Part shown: positions 48,776-60,165 of the stretch, piece by piece
Layout: the number at the start of each line of letters is the position of its first letter
How positions within the stretch are numbered: the first letter of the stretch is position 1
Assembly: GCF_947179165.1 (NCBI RefSeq)
Contig: NC_077242.1
Coordinates: 52,957,097 to 53,021,096, forward strand
Direction: 5' to 3'
Source of the DNA: Solanum dulcamara
Taxonomy: Eukaryota; Streptophyta; Magnoliopsida; Solanales; Solanaceae
DNA: 64,000 bases
Position numbers and translations under genes: made by a program
Notes under the pieces: model-generated
Told to the model about the DNA's origin: nothing
The model's database searches: none
What the model saw: only the letters and a program-made list of their open reading frames with translations

Positions 48776-48784
48776 TTTATGATA

Positions 48785-49440
48785 TTCACATATAAATAAA
48801 TTATGAACATTCAGATGTCGAAAAATAAATAATTTTAATCATTAGATATGAAGACAACATCTTAATCATTTAAATATGCATTTTGAGTCAAATATCTTAA
48901 TCTTAATAAAAATAAATGAGATAGAGCACCGATCTAGAAAATTAATGTTGTAACGTTGATGATTTGGTGTAGGGAGAGATCAAAACATGAATAAAATATC
49001 GGATATAAACTAATTATGTATAAATTTATTCCATCAATCAATAGTTTACTTGTATTATTTAATTATCAATAAATAGTATTATGCATTTTCATAACAATTT
49101 AACATTTAAATGTACTAAATTAATGTGATTTGATGTATATATGGAGTGGAAAACCTTTTGGCCAAATGTATTCACAACCACATGAACTTGACATCATTTT
49201 TATTTTTGTACTTCCACTTTGCCTTATTTCTCCTTTCAATATCATTCAAAATGTGTCTATTAAGTTATTTGTGCTAACTTGACAAAGGTGTTTCTCACTT
49301 TTCTATAGCATGATGAGTTGGTATATTATTAACTTATTATATTCTTGTTCATTAATTTTAGCTATGTTTCAAAGCTAATGGACGAGATTTTAGGCTCTTG
49401 TTCTCTTATGTGCAAGCATTACATGGAAAATGATGATTGA
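48785..49440. other. AT-rich intergenic spacer
   Basis: Nothing coding. A stretch near 48810-48910 repeats motifs such as atcttaatca and may be an old MITE, but I could not define its ends. Confidence 0.5.
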
Positions 49441-49480
49441 AAAATTTAGAATAAAAATTCACTGAGGACGCTGTGAGGAA

Positions 49481-49690
49481 ATGGTGTCCAACAAAACTGA
49501 TGAGGTGTTCTGTCCGTTGAACGCCATCCATAAAGGGAAGAAACTATCTGAAGCACCCGTGCTTAAAAATTATTCATCGATGTTCCACCGGTGTAAGCAT
49601 AGGTTCAACTATAAAAGAGAACATGGAAGTGGTACCGCAAGTGGTGCCGGATGCTTCTGCATCGGCGTTTTTCCAGTGCAACACAAGTGA
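49481..49690 (+). CDS. Unrecognised small ORF, possible exon fragment
   Basis: A 69-residue frame of higher GC than its surroundings, from MVSNKTDEVFCPLNAIHKGKK to GAGCFCIGVFPVQHK. It has five Cys and several basic residues, and is followed directly by gtgaga, which could be a splice donor. I do not recognise the protein. It may be an exon or pseudogene fragment of a host gene between transposons, or chance. Confidence 0.2.
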   Translation: MVSNKTDEVFCPLNAIHKGKKLSEAPVLKNYSSMFHRCKHRFNYKREHGSGTASGAGCFCIGVFPVQHK

Positions 49691-49709
49691 GATACGTAAA
49701 TACAGAAAT

Positions 49710-50184
49710 GCCACTACCCATGATAATTAAAGAAAATCTAAATGCAAAAGATAGTCTTAAACATGGAAATCTCGATACAAGAGAAATTAAAATATAGTAT
49801 TCGAAATGAATGAAATATACTCTTCTAATCTAACAATGCCTACTAATATAGATGGGGCCCTAGGACAATCCCTAGTTCATCCAAGTATGAAGAAGTACAT
49901 AAGTATGAACATAAAAGAAAGACATAGCGGGTTCGCCCTCGAATCATGATGACTCACCAAAATAAGCTAACTCTAACTAGAATCTCGAACTAGCCATGAG
50001 AATGAGTAGGAGCATCAAGACCTATATTATGAAATAATATAGGAAAAAGTATGTGTTAGTATATGAAATATACTATGTCAAAAATATGAACAACATGAAT
50101 AAAATATATAATAAGCATGAGCATGTAATGGCCCTCCATGTCATTTTTGAATTAAAGTATTTATTTCATCATTTAGAGCATTCT
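49710..50184 (-). repeat. Fragment of a D-like LTR
   Basis: Shares ordered motifs with the D 5' LTR at 24140-24480: ggacaatccctag, gccctcgaatcatgatgactcacc and a tatgtgttagtatat segment. Neither terminus is visible. It is cut by the H LTR at 50185. Confidence 0.55.
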
Positions 50185-50896
50185 TGTAGCGACCCCAATT
50201 CATTTATGACTTACTGACACTGACTGTTCAGTAGCTTGGTTGTTTGTTTGGGTTTTAGGCCCATTTCCTTATTTGAGAGATTTTATAACTTTGAAAGTTG
50301 ATTTTGGTTATTAATTTAGGTAAATGATCTCAGAATTGAATTTTGACGATTCCATCAGCTCCAAAATGATAAAATTAGGCTAGTAGCATGGTCGGGTGAG
50401 TATCAAGGCAATAAATACAAGGTTAGGGCCCTTTGGCACTTTAGCCTTTAAAATGTGTCTTAAGGTTGACTTTGGTCAATATTCTTGGAAAACGTGCTTG
50501 AATGAAAATTCCATCAGCGGTCTTAGTTCCAAAATGCCAAGTTTGGTCTAGAAAGACCATTCATTTGCTTCCCGAGGCTTTTGATCTATTCTTGAGGCCC
50601 GTTGTGGAAATTGACTTAAAATAACACTTGGGTATGTGATCCACTTTTTACTAGAATGACCTTGTATGAGAATTTCGAATGCACCATTGAGTTTGAAATG
50701 TCGAATTTGGTGGGGTAGCATGGGATTCCAAACTAGTTCTGAGCACTCTGTCGGAGATTTTGGAATTGGCAAAAATACTGATGCAATTAAAATTAGGTAC
50801 AGGTATAATCCTTCATCTTGATCATGATGGAGGCTCTATGATCGAGAAAATGAGCCTTAAGAGTTCACCAATTTTGGTCATCGCGATCACGGAAGT
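50185..50896 (+). repeat. LTR fragment H
   Basis: Begins TGTAGCGACCCC, a common plant LTR start, with ttgactttggtcaa-type motifs inside. Interrupted at 50896 by the giant LTR O, with GAAGT as the last five bases. No coding; frames 50548-50772 and 50760-50993 are chance. Confidence 0.55.
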
Positions 50897-53022
50897 TGTT
50901 ACACCCCACACTTTTGAGCTCGGAATGTCTCTTAAGTTCCTTAGACATTATCAGGTGAGACGGATAAGCCACGACACCATCAAACCACTCTAATAAAGGG
51001 AGAATGTGATATCCCATAGTAGAAAAGGTTGGAAATAGGATCATAAGAATCCGAAAGGAAGTGGAGGCCAAGTAATGAGTCGTAGGACTCAATGTACCTA
51101 CGTAAGCTACTAATTTAGAAGTATTATGCACTTGAGTTGCATAAGGACATACCAAGATTGCGTAGCATGGATTACATAGGCTTTTAAAATAGGACGAGAC
51201 TACGAACCCACGAGGAAGGGGAAAAGATGAAGCGTGGCAGCCAATAAGGGGGTGACACGTGGCAGCACCTCAAGCAAGCAGGTGACCCACCTGCTTGGGG
51301 TCAAGTAGGTGACCCACCTGCTTGGGGTCAAGTAGGTGACCCACCTGCTTGGGAGAGGTGGGATCCACTACCACATGGCAGCCCCACCTTGCTTGCATGG
51401 ACACAGTGGCCCAATTGGGGCTGGACAGGTGTCCCCCTTAGGGGCTGGACACGTGTCATCCCCTTGGGACCACATATATGTATGTATATTATGACTATAC
51501 TTCAGTTTTGGGTCTTAAAAACTGCAGCAAAAATCAGAAAGCAAACCCTAGAACAAGAGAGAAAATCGCAACGGCTAGGAGGAAAAAAATAGGCACGTTC
51601 TGATTTTGTTCCATAAATTAATTATCCAGCATATACCACGATGATATGGAGGTTAGAATTATAAAATAATGGCTTGGTGCAGCCAAAATGGACAGCAACC
51701 AGTCCACACAGTTTCAGCGCGCTAAAGAGGTTTCCGAGGCACGATTTTGGCTAGTTTTGGCCAATTTCGGGTAAGGTAAGGTTTCTCCTTTAAATTTAGA
51801 CTTTATGGGGTTGTTATGGAGTGTATTATGTACCTTTTATACTGCTGTAAGTATGAAAAAATCATGGGGATGCTCAGCGGAAGAAACAATCTAAATTGAA
51901 GTCGTCGTAGTTAAATTGTAGTCGAAGTGAGGCGTGGTGTGTTTGGAGGCTGCTGCTGGTTGTGTGGTGTGTGTTGCAGGGTCTAAATGTGTTCTAAAAT
52001 AGGTTTGGGAGCTTCTGGTTGCATCCACATGATTCCACGCTTCATACGGTTAAAGATTTCGCAAAATAGAAACTAGAAACCCTATTTTGGTATTACAATT
52101 TTTAGCAAGTTGGGTGGAGTTTATATTGTGTAATGTTGCCATGTTTTACTTGTATATGAGCTGCAGGTTTTTTTTGTTGGTTGGATTTAGTAATTAGGTA
52201 TGTAATTGGGAATTTGGATAGGGCATATTATAGGAGAAATGCTGCCCAATTTCCAGTAACTCTTTAAATGAGTTAAGGAACTAGTCGAAGAGGCGAGCGA
52301 AGAAATGAGTTATGTGAATACTAAGGTGCAACCGAAGGTGCTGAAAAGTTTAAGGTTGTTTACACTCGCCTTTATTCCATGTTAAATAGGTTTGGAGGAC
52401 GATGAAGTGGACGTGATTAAGAGAAGTTCATACGAGGTATGTGAAGCTTTCTTTTGGCATGTTTTTGGAATAAATATGTAGAGCTATCCTTCTTTTCTTT
52501 TGTCATGTCTTAGATGTAAGTTATGAATGATATGTATATGATATGTGGGATTCAATCCATTCATAAATCCCTGAATATAAGTCGAAACTCTCATTTACTT
52601 CTCGATGTTAGAACTCCTGCAATAGCTGAGTTGTTGCCCTTAAGTCTTTTATGTTATGAAAAGTAGTACATGTAAATCCTATCTCTTCTTTCCTTTGGAA
52701 TGGATTAATTTTAAGTGAAAGGATATATGATATGGGTTTAGAGGTAATTCCAATTATGAACTCTAAGTATAACTCATGACTTGTAGTCACTTCTGAAAAT
52801 TAGAGTCTGAAAGTAGTCAAACTACTATTCTTGAGCCTGCTATTTAATGAATAGTAAGTGGAGGTACCAGCTCCTCTTTTTAAAGGCTCTGAAATGATAA
52901 ATGCGTCTGATTGCATAAGCTAAGTCTTTGACTAGATAAATTGTGTTTCTGACTGCATAGACTATATTTCTAATTGCATAAATTGTGTGGTATTATCTTG
53001 ATGCATGTCTATGATCCCTGAA
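50897..53022 (+). repeat. Giant LTR O, left part
   Basis: Begins TGTTACACCCC and is homologous base by base, with about 15-20% divergence by eye, to 53023-55138 of the F LTR. It resumes at 63635-64000. It is a solo LTR or the end of an element that continues past the window. It contains three palindromic units at 51271-51354 and degenerate G-boxes near 51430-51460. Confidence 0.85.
51271..51354. repeat. Palindromic minisatellite in LTR O
   Basis: Three consecutive 27-bp units, each holding caagtaggtg, a short spacer and cacctgcttg. Each unit can pair with itself as a hairpin. Shorter versions occur in F, B and G. Confidence 0.85.
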
Positions 53023-53520
53023 TGTTACACCCCGCACTCTTGAGCTCGAAACATCTTCTTAAGTTCCTTAGACACTATCATGTGAGCCGGATAAGCTACG
53101 ACACTATCAAACAACTCTAAGGAAAGAGGATTGTGATACCTCGCGAGAAGGGAGGTTGGAGATAGAGTCATAAGAATCCGGAAAGAGTTGGAGGCTAAGA
53201 AATGAGTCGTAGGACTCTATTTGCCTACGTAAGACACTAAGTTAAGAGTATTATACACTTAAGTTGCTTAAGGATATATCAAGCGTACGTAGTACGGATT
53301 ACATAGGCTCTTAAAGTGAGACGAAATTACGAACCCGCGAGGAAGGGAAAAAGACGACGCGTGGCAACCAATGGAGGAGCGACATGTGGCAGCACCTCAA
53401 GCAAGCAGGTGATGCACCTACTTAGGGTCAAGTAGGTGATGCAGCTGCTTGGGGGAGGTGGACCCCGCTTCCACGTGGCAGCCCCTAATTGGCAGCATGA
53501 CACGGTGGCCAATCATGGCT

Positions 53521-53587
53521 TGACACGTGTCATCCTTAGGGGCTGACACGTGTCACCCCTTGGGACCACATAGATGTATGTATATTA
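53521..53587 (+). promoter_or_regulatory. F LTR promoter: two G-box palindromes and TATA-like site
   Basis: tgacacgtgtca occurs twice, at 53521-53532 and 53544-53555, 23 bp apart. A tgtatattatgg TATA-like site follows at about 53576-53587. In the 3' LTR the second box is tgacatgtgtca. CACGTG boxes bind bZIP and bHLH factors in plants, so stress- or hormone-linked control is plausible. Confidence 0.6.
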
Positions 53588-55299
53588 TGGATATACTTCA
53601 GTATTGGGTCTTCAAACTTCAGCTTATTCATCAAATTTCCAGCAAGAAATGTGAACAAAGAACCCTAAAGCTAAGGAGAGAAAATTGCGACGGCTTGGGA
53701 AAACAAATAAGGTAAGTCCCGTTTTCGTTCCGTAAATTAATTAATTAGCGTATAATACAATGATATGGAAGTATTATTAGTATAAAATTAGGATTTTGTG
53801 CAGCAAAAATCAGACAGCAAGCTGCCACAACGATTCAGCACGTAAATAAAATTCCGAGGTGCGATTTCGGCAAGTTTTAGTCAATTTCGGGAAAGGTAAG
53901 TGATTCCCCTCTAATTTGAAGTTTATGACGTTAAATTAGGGTGTATTAAACACCTTAGGGTCTGCTGTAAGTTGAGGAAAAGGTTTGAAAAGTTCAGCGT
54001 TCGGAATAAACGAATTTGGAATTGTTGTAGTTAAGTTATTGTCGAAATAAGGTGTTGTACGCGTAGGGGCTGCTGCTGGTTGTGTTGTGGCGTGTTTCAG
54101 GGTCTAAAAGTTATCTAAATTAGGTGTGGTAGCTTCTGGTTTCAGCCACATGACCCTCCGCTTTTGCAATTAAAGAATTCGCGAAAGAAAGATTAAAAAC
54201 TCTAGTTTTGGTATCTTAGTTTCGAGTGAATTATTGGGGGTTCATATTGAGTAATTTTGTCATAATATGTATATGTATGGGCTTCTGGTTGCATTGTTGG
54301 TTGGCTGCAGGTTCTAAGGACATGGTTGGGATTTTGGATAGGGCACATTATAGGGGAGGTGCTGTCCGATTTTCGTTAACATCCTAACTAGTTAAGGAAC
54401 TAGTCGAGAAGGCGAGCGAAGGGATGAATGTTATGAATACTCGTGGGTAGTCTAAGTTGCTGAAAAGTCCAAGGTTGTTAATACTTACATTACTTCCATG
54501 TTAAATAGGTTTCGAGGACAACGATGTGGACGTGATTAAGAGAAGTCCATACAAGGTATGTGAAGCTTTCTTTTGGCATGTTTTTGGAATTAGTATGTAG
54601 AACTATATTTCTTTTCTTTTGGCATGTCTTAGATGTAAGTTATAAATGATATGTATATGATATGTGGGATTCAATCCATTCATAAAGCCCTGAATATAAG
54701 TCGAAACTCTTATTTACTTCTTGATGTTAGAACTCCTGCAATAGCTGGGTTGTTGCCCTTAAGTCTTTTATGTGATGAAAACTAGTACATGTAAAGCCTA
54801 TTTCTTCTTTCCTTTGGAATGGCTTAACTTTAAGTGAAATAGTATATGATATAGGTTTAGAGGTAATTCCATTTATGAGCTCTGATTGTAACTCGTGACT
54901 TGTAGTTACTCCTGAATATTAAGAGTCTGAAAGTAGTCAAACAATTATTCTCAAGACTGCTATACAGTGAATAGTAAGTGGAGATACAAGCTCCTTTCCT
55001 TGAAATCTCTGGAATGATCAATGTCACTGATTACATAACTGTATCTCTGATTGCATAAGTGTGTCTTTGATTGCATAAACCATGTTTCTGATTGCATAAG
55101 TTATATGGCATTGTCTGGATGCATGTCTGTGATTCTTGAGGCCCTAACTGATGTAAGCCCTAATGACATCTAAAGGGATACCTCGGATAATTACTCCCCA
55201 GTCTTTAGGTGACAGTTCACTTGACTGTTTCATTGAGTCTTAGATAATGACTTAGTTGCATATGGTTTCTCACTACTCTACTCTTGCATACTGTAACCC

Positions 55300-55850
55300 A
55301 TCCTTCCTCGAGTCCCACAATGGGCCGAGATATGTTATCGTGCACAGTGTTACTGCTTCTTTCACCGCATCCCGGGCCGGATGTGTATAGTTCCACGCAC
55401 GAGGAGACGATGCCATACGTGAGGTGTGATATATGTTATATGTTATGACGATACGATTATTCACCGAGTCCCAGGCCGGCTGTAATATGATAGTACATGT
55501 GGTGAAATAAGGAAGGAACACCGAGTCCCTCCTTAGAGGGCTGGGTACATATGTATATTATGATGGTACGCTATAGACGTACACCACTCCATTCACCGAG
55601 TCCCTCACCAAAGGGCCGGATACTTTATGTAGGCATGCATATGAGATTAAAGCAATACATTGTGACCCTGAGCCCCGCAGTGAACCGGGTGTGATACGAT
55701 GATATACATGATAAGATGATACCGTATGCGATGGTATGATACCGTATACGATGATATGATGAAATGAAATGCATTATGATATGATGATATGTGATTCTGA
55801 AGAAGTGATTATAACACCGAGTTCACTAGAGGGCCGGGCACAGCATATGA
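55300..55850 (+). repeat. Degenerate tandem array in F 5' LTR
   Basis: Six to seven imperfect repeats of caccgagtccc followed by a variable spacer and gggccgg, separated by 40-90 bp of AT-rich sequence with many atgatatgatga-like runs (55690-55800). The copy in the 3' LTR is 62443-62993; the start of the O copy is at 63795-64000. Confidence 0.75.
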
Positions 55851-56495
55851 TGATGTGTATGATTTACGTGTCCTAAGGTGCAGGTACAGTAATTCATTTA
55901 GTTATTATACTTGTCCCCTGCATCCCTATTTCAGTTATGATCTCAGTTACGATGTGTTATGCTTTACATACTCAGTACATATATCGTACTGACCCCCCTT
56001 TTCTCGGGGGGCTGCGTTTCATGCCCGCAGGTACAGATGTTTATTCTGGAGATCCATCAGCATAGGAGTTCCTCTCAGCTGTGTCGGAAGTGCTTCACTG
56101 TTCTGGAGCCTAAATTTTGATGCTGGTCACTTAATGTATATGTTTGTACATTCAGGGGTACGGCGGGGGTCTTGTCCCGCCATATGTTGCTGTTACTATT
56201 CTTAGAGGTCTGTAGACATATGTATATGTGGGTTGTTTGTGAGTTAGTTTCGATGTTGCCTATTCAATATGTTGTGAATATTCTTGTTATAGCAGCCTTA
56301 TCGGTTCGCGTGCCTTTTCGTGATATGATACAAATGAAAGAGGCTACATGTATATAAAAAAGTTTTAAACTATTGAGGTTTTTGTATATAGTATCACATC
56401 ACACACGGTTCAACTTAAGTGTAGTTCATAAATACGCATGAAAGGGTCCAGGTCGGAACCCAATTACAGCCTACGGGGTTGGGTCATGACAGAAG

Positions 56496-56507
56496 TGGTA
56501 TCAGAGC
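56496..56507 (+). promoter_or_regulatory. Primer-binding site of F
   Basis: Exact tggtatcagagc, complementary to the 3' end of initiator-Met tRNA, four bases after the LTR end. Confidence 0.95.
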
Positions 56508-58580
56508 AGTTCATCCTTGGAGTGTCTACAGACCGTGTCTAGTAGAGTCTTGTTTATCGGTGTGTTGTGCACCACATCTATAGACAAGAGGCTACAGGAC
56601 ATTTAGGATATTACTTTCTTTCATATCTAAGATCGTGCGATAGAGCCGAGCTATAGGAAATGAAATTCCTCATACTAACCTGCGATTTTAGCAGGAAGAC
56701 AACGCTGATAGAAGAAAGTAACTGACAATATTGGATGTTACGAAGCACGCAGGTAAGCAAAGGCACGAAAGCCCTATGTCAGGTAAGGTATTGAAATGCG
56801 ATTGATAGATACAATTGAAAAGTGAAAGGAAAGGTAAATAGGAAAGTATAACAGGTGCAACTCGAGTGGACATAACAGGTAAGTTCATTTTCATACTGTT
56901 AATTATGAGCGCCCTGTGCGGCTGCGATATGAGATGATATGACTATATATGTGTGCCTTGTGTGGCTGAGATGTTATACAATATGAATGTATTTATGCGT
57001 GCCCTGTGAGGCATTGTTGGTATTTTCTGCGTGCAGGTGTTGAGATAGTAAGAAATACAGAGGAAACTCTGCCCAAAATTTCCTAGAAATAAGAGGAGAA
57101 TGAGATACAGGGCTATAGTATGTCTTGAAAGGTTGTCCTCGCAACAATGATGAGATTTGACTAAACAAATATGGCTGACCTTGAGAAATAAGTTAATTGC
57201 TGAGTTAATGGCAATAGAAACTAGGAGGACGATACTGGAATAGTAGAATAAGTTAGAAAGGACCTATAAGCCAAAGAAAATGACTCAGAGAGGAATGATA
57301 GATCGGGATAAAATGAGATAGTAAGGCATTGCCTGAATTGATACATAGGGATAAACTATGACAAGTGATAGTTGAAGGAAGTAACAGTATGGTTAAGACA
57401 AGAGTAAGACAAGAGTACAAAGGGAAAAGAATTGTGACGGATATGAAGTGTTAATAAGATAGCTTGTGAGACATTAAGGACAAGACTAGCTAAGAAGGGT
57501 AAGTAACCCATAGTAAGAATCGTGAAGAAAGTCAAGCGGTATTATACTATGGGTCTGAATGCGAACAAGGTACTAGGTGAACATAACAAAAACCATTATT
57601 AGAATAAGCAAAACTTAGTAAGGAATTAACTAGAAGGTATGATGTGGTCCATGTAAATGGAATGTAAAGATAGGTGTGGAACGAAAAAGCAAGCTATGGA
57701 ACAAATAAGGAAGATTTATCAAGTTCCATAAGGGAAGTTTCGAATAAAGGTTATATGATGACGAAAAGGATGGCTAGTGCAAGGAAATAAAGGGTAATAT
57801 GGAATTCCTTACGCCCAACCAAAAATGGAAATGAGTTGAAGGAATAATACAGAAGTTCTAATAGAGGCACTCAAGATAGATGTGATTAATTAAGTATAAG
57901 TATCGAACAAAAAGAGACATAGACAGTTACGAACTGGAGGTATAGTATGATGAAAAAGTATTAAGACAAGGCCACTACTACCACGAAGTTGATGTGGTTT
58001 TAAGCAGTATTAGAAATGAGCCTTAGGCACACGACAAAGGTGCAAGCTCAGGAGGTGTAAAGAAGTATGGTGTACATGTAACTCCACTCTAATGATTAGT
58101 GGTATCCACTGGAATAAAGTTAGTATAATGACGAAGCTCGAAACATGAGTCATTAAAGTATAAGTACATTCGAGTGGGGAATGTGCACCAATTATGAGCC
58201 CTCCCTAATTACTGGTTTGGATGAATGGAATGTGGCTTTGAATGCACTGCTACATTACAGATACTACTCGAGTATCAATCATTAGATGAGACTCGATTCG
58301 AGATATTCCAAATATTAAAGCACCCTACGATTGTGCTAGAGTTTCCTAGAAAGACAACCTAACGTGGGGATGATTTAACAGAAGGTGTAGATATGGTGCA
58401 GCCCGTTAAATATGTTGGACTAGAATCATTCGCGTGTAAATAGCTGAAGATATACGGAGAATGACATAGTTACACCCTAAAGGGGGGAAGTGGACAAAAT
58501 AAGTACAAGCGTAACATAAAATCAACTGATGCTATCGCATGTAAATGGGGACGCTTAAACGTCAAACGAGACCCCATAAG
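56508..58580 (+). mobile_element. F internal leader and non-coding region
   Basis: The first ~200 bp are strongly similar to the complement of 37490-37668 in B, so this leader is conserved and may carry packaging signals (inference). Purine-rich throughout. No gag, protease or RT motif recognised. A PPT-like run ctaaaggggggaagt lies at 58473-58490, resembling the true PPT at 60152. Confidence 0.7.
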
Positions 58581-58688
58581 GGATGGACATGATCATACCC
58601 GTATTAATGCACCGGATTCCGTCAAAACACTGAAGTTAAGCGTGCTCGAATGAGAGTAGCACTGGGATGGGTGACCCCCTGGGAAGTG
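58581..58688 (+). ncRNA. 5S rRNA gene-like module inside F
   Basis: From gatcatacc at 58591 to gggaagt at 58687 the sequence follows the plant 5S rRNA gene in order, at roughly 80% identity by eye against the general plant 5S consensus. The RNA polymerase III internal control elements are recognisable: box A agttaagcgtgct (58634-58646), intermediate gagagtag (58652-58659) and box C gatgggtgacc (58665-58675). The last ~15-20 bases of 5S and a T-run terminator are missing, so it is a 3'-truncated derivative, not a functional rRNA gene. B lacks it at the corresponding place. Confidence 0.85.
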
Positions 58689-59339
58689 AGAAAGAGAACA
58701 AAACAAGTATGACAAAAAGAGATTATAAAAGCGGGTTAGTACAACGACACATATAGAACAGAGTACGCCAAGAGCAGAAAATGATTATGACTGAAATACA
58801 ATGCACCTCGTGAAAATGGCACAAAAATAGTTGTGCAGCTTATGAATATTGGCATACTAAGAGCGAGGTCAAATGATTACTCGATAAAAGAAAGTCAGTA
58901 ATAACAATGTGATTGCCATATTTAGAATCTATTCAGGAAAAGTGTAAGATGGTTCGAGGCAGAACTATTCAGATATAATCGGTATTAAGGACAAGAGCCA
59001 TAGTGGAGCCTTGACCTCGACGAAAAGAGGTAAGCCACTAGTATAGCAACGCTAAGGAATTTTCTGGACTGCTCTATGTCCGTACACACGTTTATGTAAG
59101 GATTACAATATGATGTATGGTAAGAAAACTAGAGAAAAGATCTGAGTAAAAGGGAAAGATAGCATACCTAAGGTATTACAAGTTGGATTAAAAGGAGTTA
59201 TACAATAACTTAAGTTAAAAGAAGCATCAGCAGTCTGATAGCTTATCTCAGGGAATGAAAACCCCGACTCAGAGGTGGAAAGCAGTTAATATGTATTATA
59301 GTACGAGCTGACCTCGCATTCTAAGGAATTGGGAGTTCA
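58689..59339 (+). mobile_element. F internal non-coding region after the 5S module
   Basis: Non-coding, with blocks shared with the B complement, for example 58850-58925. No domain seen. Confidence 0.6.
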
Positions 59340-60153
59340 TACGGGCTATGGTAGATGGGCTGATAGAATCAACCTGTTCCCCTCTAGTTAGAAAGGCATA
59401 TTCAGCTGAGGGTTCTGCGAAATGACATAGTAGGGAAACAATAAGATTTCACGGAGTCCCCACATCTATTATCTTAGATAGAAAAGTTCAATTTACAGCT
59501 AACTGCTGGAAATCATTTCGAAAGGGATTGAGGAACCGAGATGAATCTTAGTATGACATTTTGCCCTTCGATTAAGGGACAAGCCCAGATGTGATCCACT
59601 AAATTATTGAGGAAGTAAAGCTTATTCCGGAACAAGATATCGATTAGCAGCCTAAAGTCAGCAAGAAGGGGATACATCGATCTTTCGCAGGGCATTTTTA
59701 GAATAGATAAAGCTGCCTATGAGTGAGACCTACCGTCCGATTTGAAACAATACATTCAGTTTTCACAGATCAATGCTCCGTAAGAATGGGAACGACGCTC
59801 ACAGAATATTTTCCGTGGAGGAGGTCCACATAACAGGGAGTTATCCTATGAGGGGAAACCTATCTCCATCCGGGATCAGCAGATTAAACGGGTTGCGAAC
59901 TAAGGACATAGCTTCCGTCAAGATACTGTGGCGGAATAAGAATCGTGAAGGCATAACCTGGGAGGTTGAAAAGGATATGAAACACAGGTGTCCGTACCTA
60001 TTCTCAATATCTACAGATAGCCTCCAGTCTTGGAACTCATATATTAATTACTTGGATGAAAATGTATGTCATTCCAGTAGAAAGGCATCTCCCTATGATC
60101 CGTATAAAGTCTTAAGGAAAGTTTTATTCAACATTCGGGGACGAATGTTCTAA
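59340..60153 (+). pseudogene. Integrase 3' relic of F
   Basis: The 59440-59540 region reads RFHGVPTSII, then LDRKVQFTANCWKSF, the second catalytic Asp region of Ty3/gypsy integrase. The first Asp region is degraded. After broken sequence, frame 59773-60153 gives MLRKNGNDAHRIFSVEEVH, GLRTKDIASVKILWRNKN, ITWEVEKDMKH and CPYLF, the chromodomain-like tail. The middle of the integrase is partly deleted. Not functional. Confidence 0.85.
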
Positions 60154-60165
60154 AGGGGGGAAGGA
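60152..60165 (+). other. Polypurine tract of F
   Basis: aaaggggggaagga ends exactly at the 3' LTR start. The same tract occurs in complement next to the G 3' LTR. Confidence 0.92.

Larger units (their letters stand above)
53023..56491 (+). repeat. 5' LTR of F
   Basis: Begins TGTTACACCCC, ends GGGTCATGACA. Layout: U3 with aagtaggtg palindromes (53397-53460), G-box pair, TATA-like sequence, then a long R-U5 with the tandem array 55300-55850. None of the frames inside encodes a known protein. Confidence 0.95.

Noticed and set aside
51271..51354. Possible CRISPR-like repeat-spacer pattern
   Set aside because: Direct minisatellite units without unique spacers, in a plant LTR.
53327..56357. Conserved pairs of frames in the F LTRs (53327-53512, 53527-53715, 55273-55521, 56172-56357 and their copies 7,143 bp later)
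   Set aside because: Conservation follows from recent LTR duplication; no start, domain or codon constraint is visible and O does not preserve them.
58581..58688. Functional 5S rRNA gene
   Set aside because: It has many substitutions, lacks the 3' end and a terminator T-run, and stands alone rather than in a 5S array.
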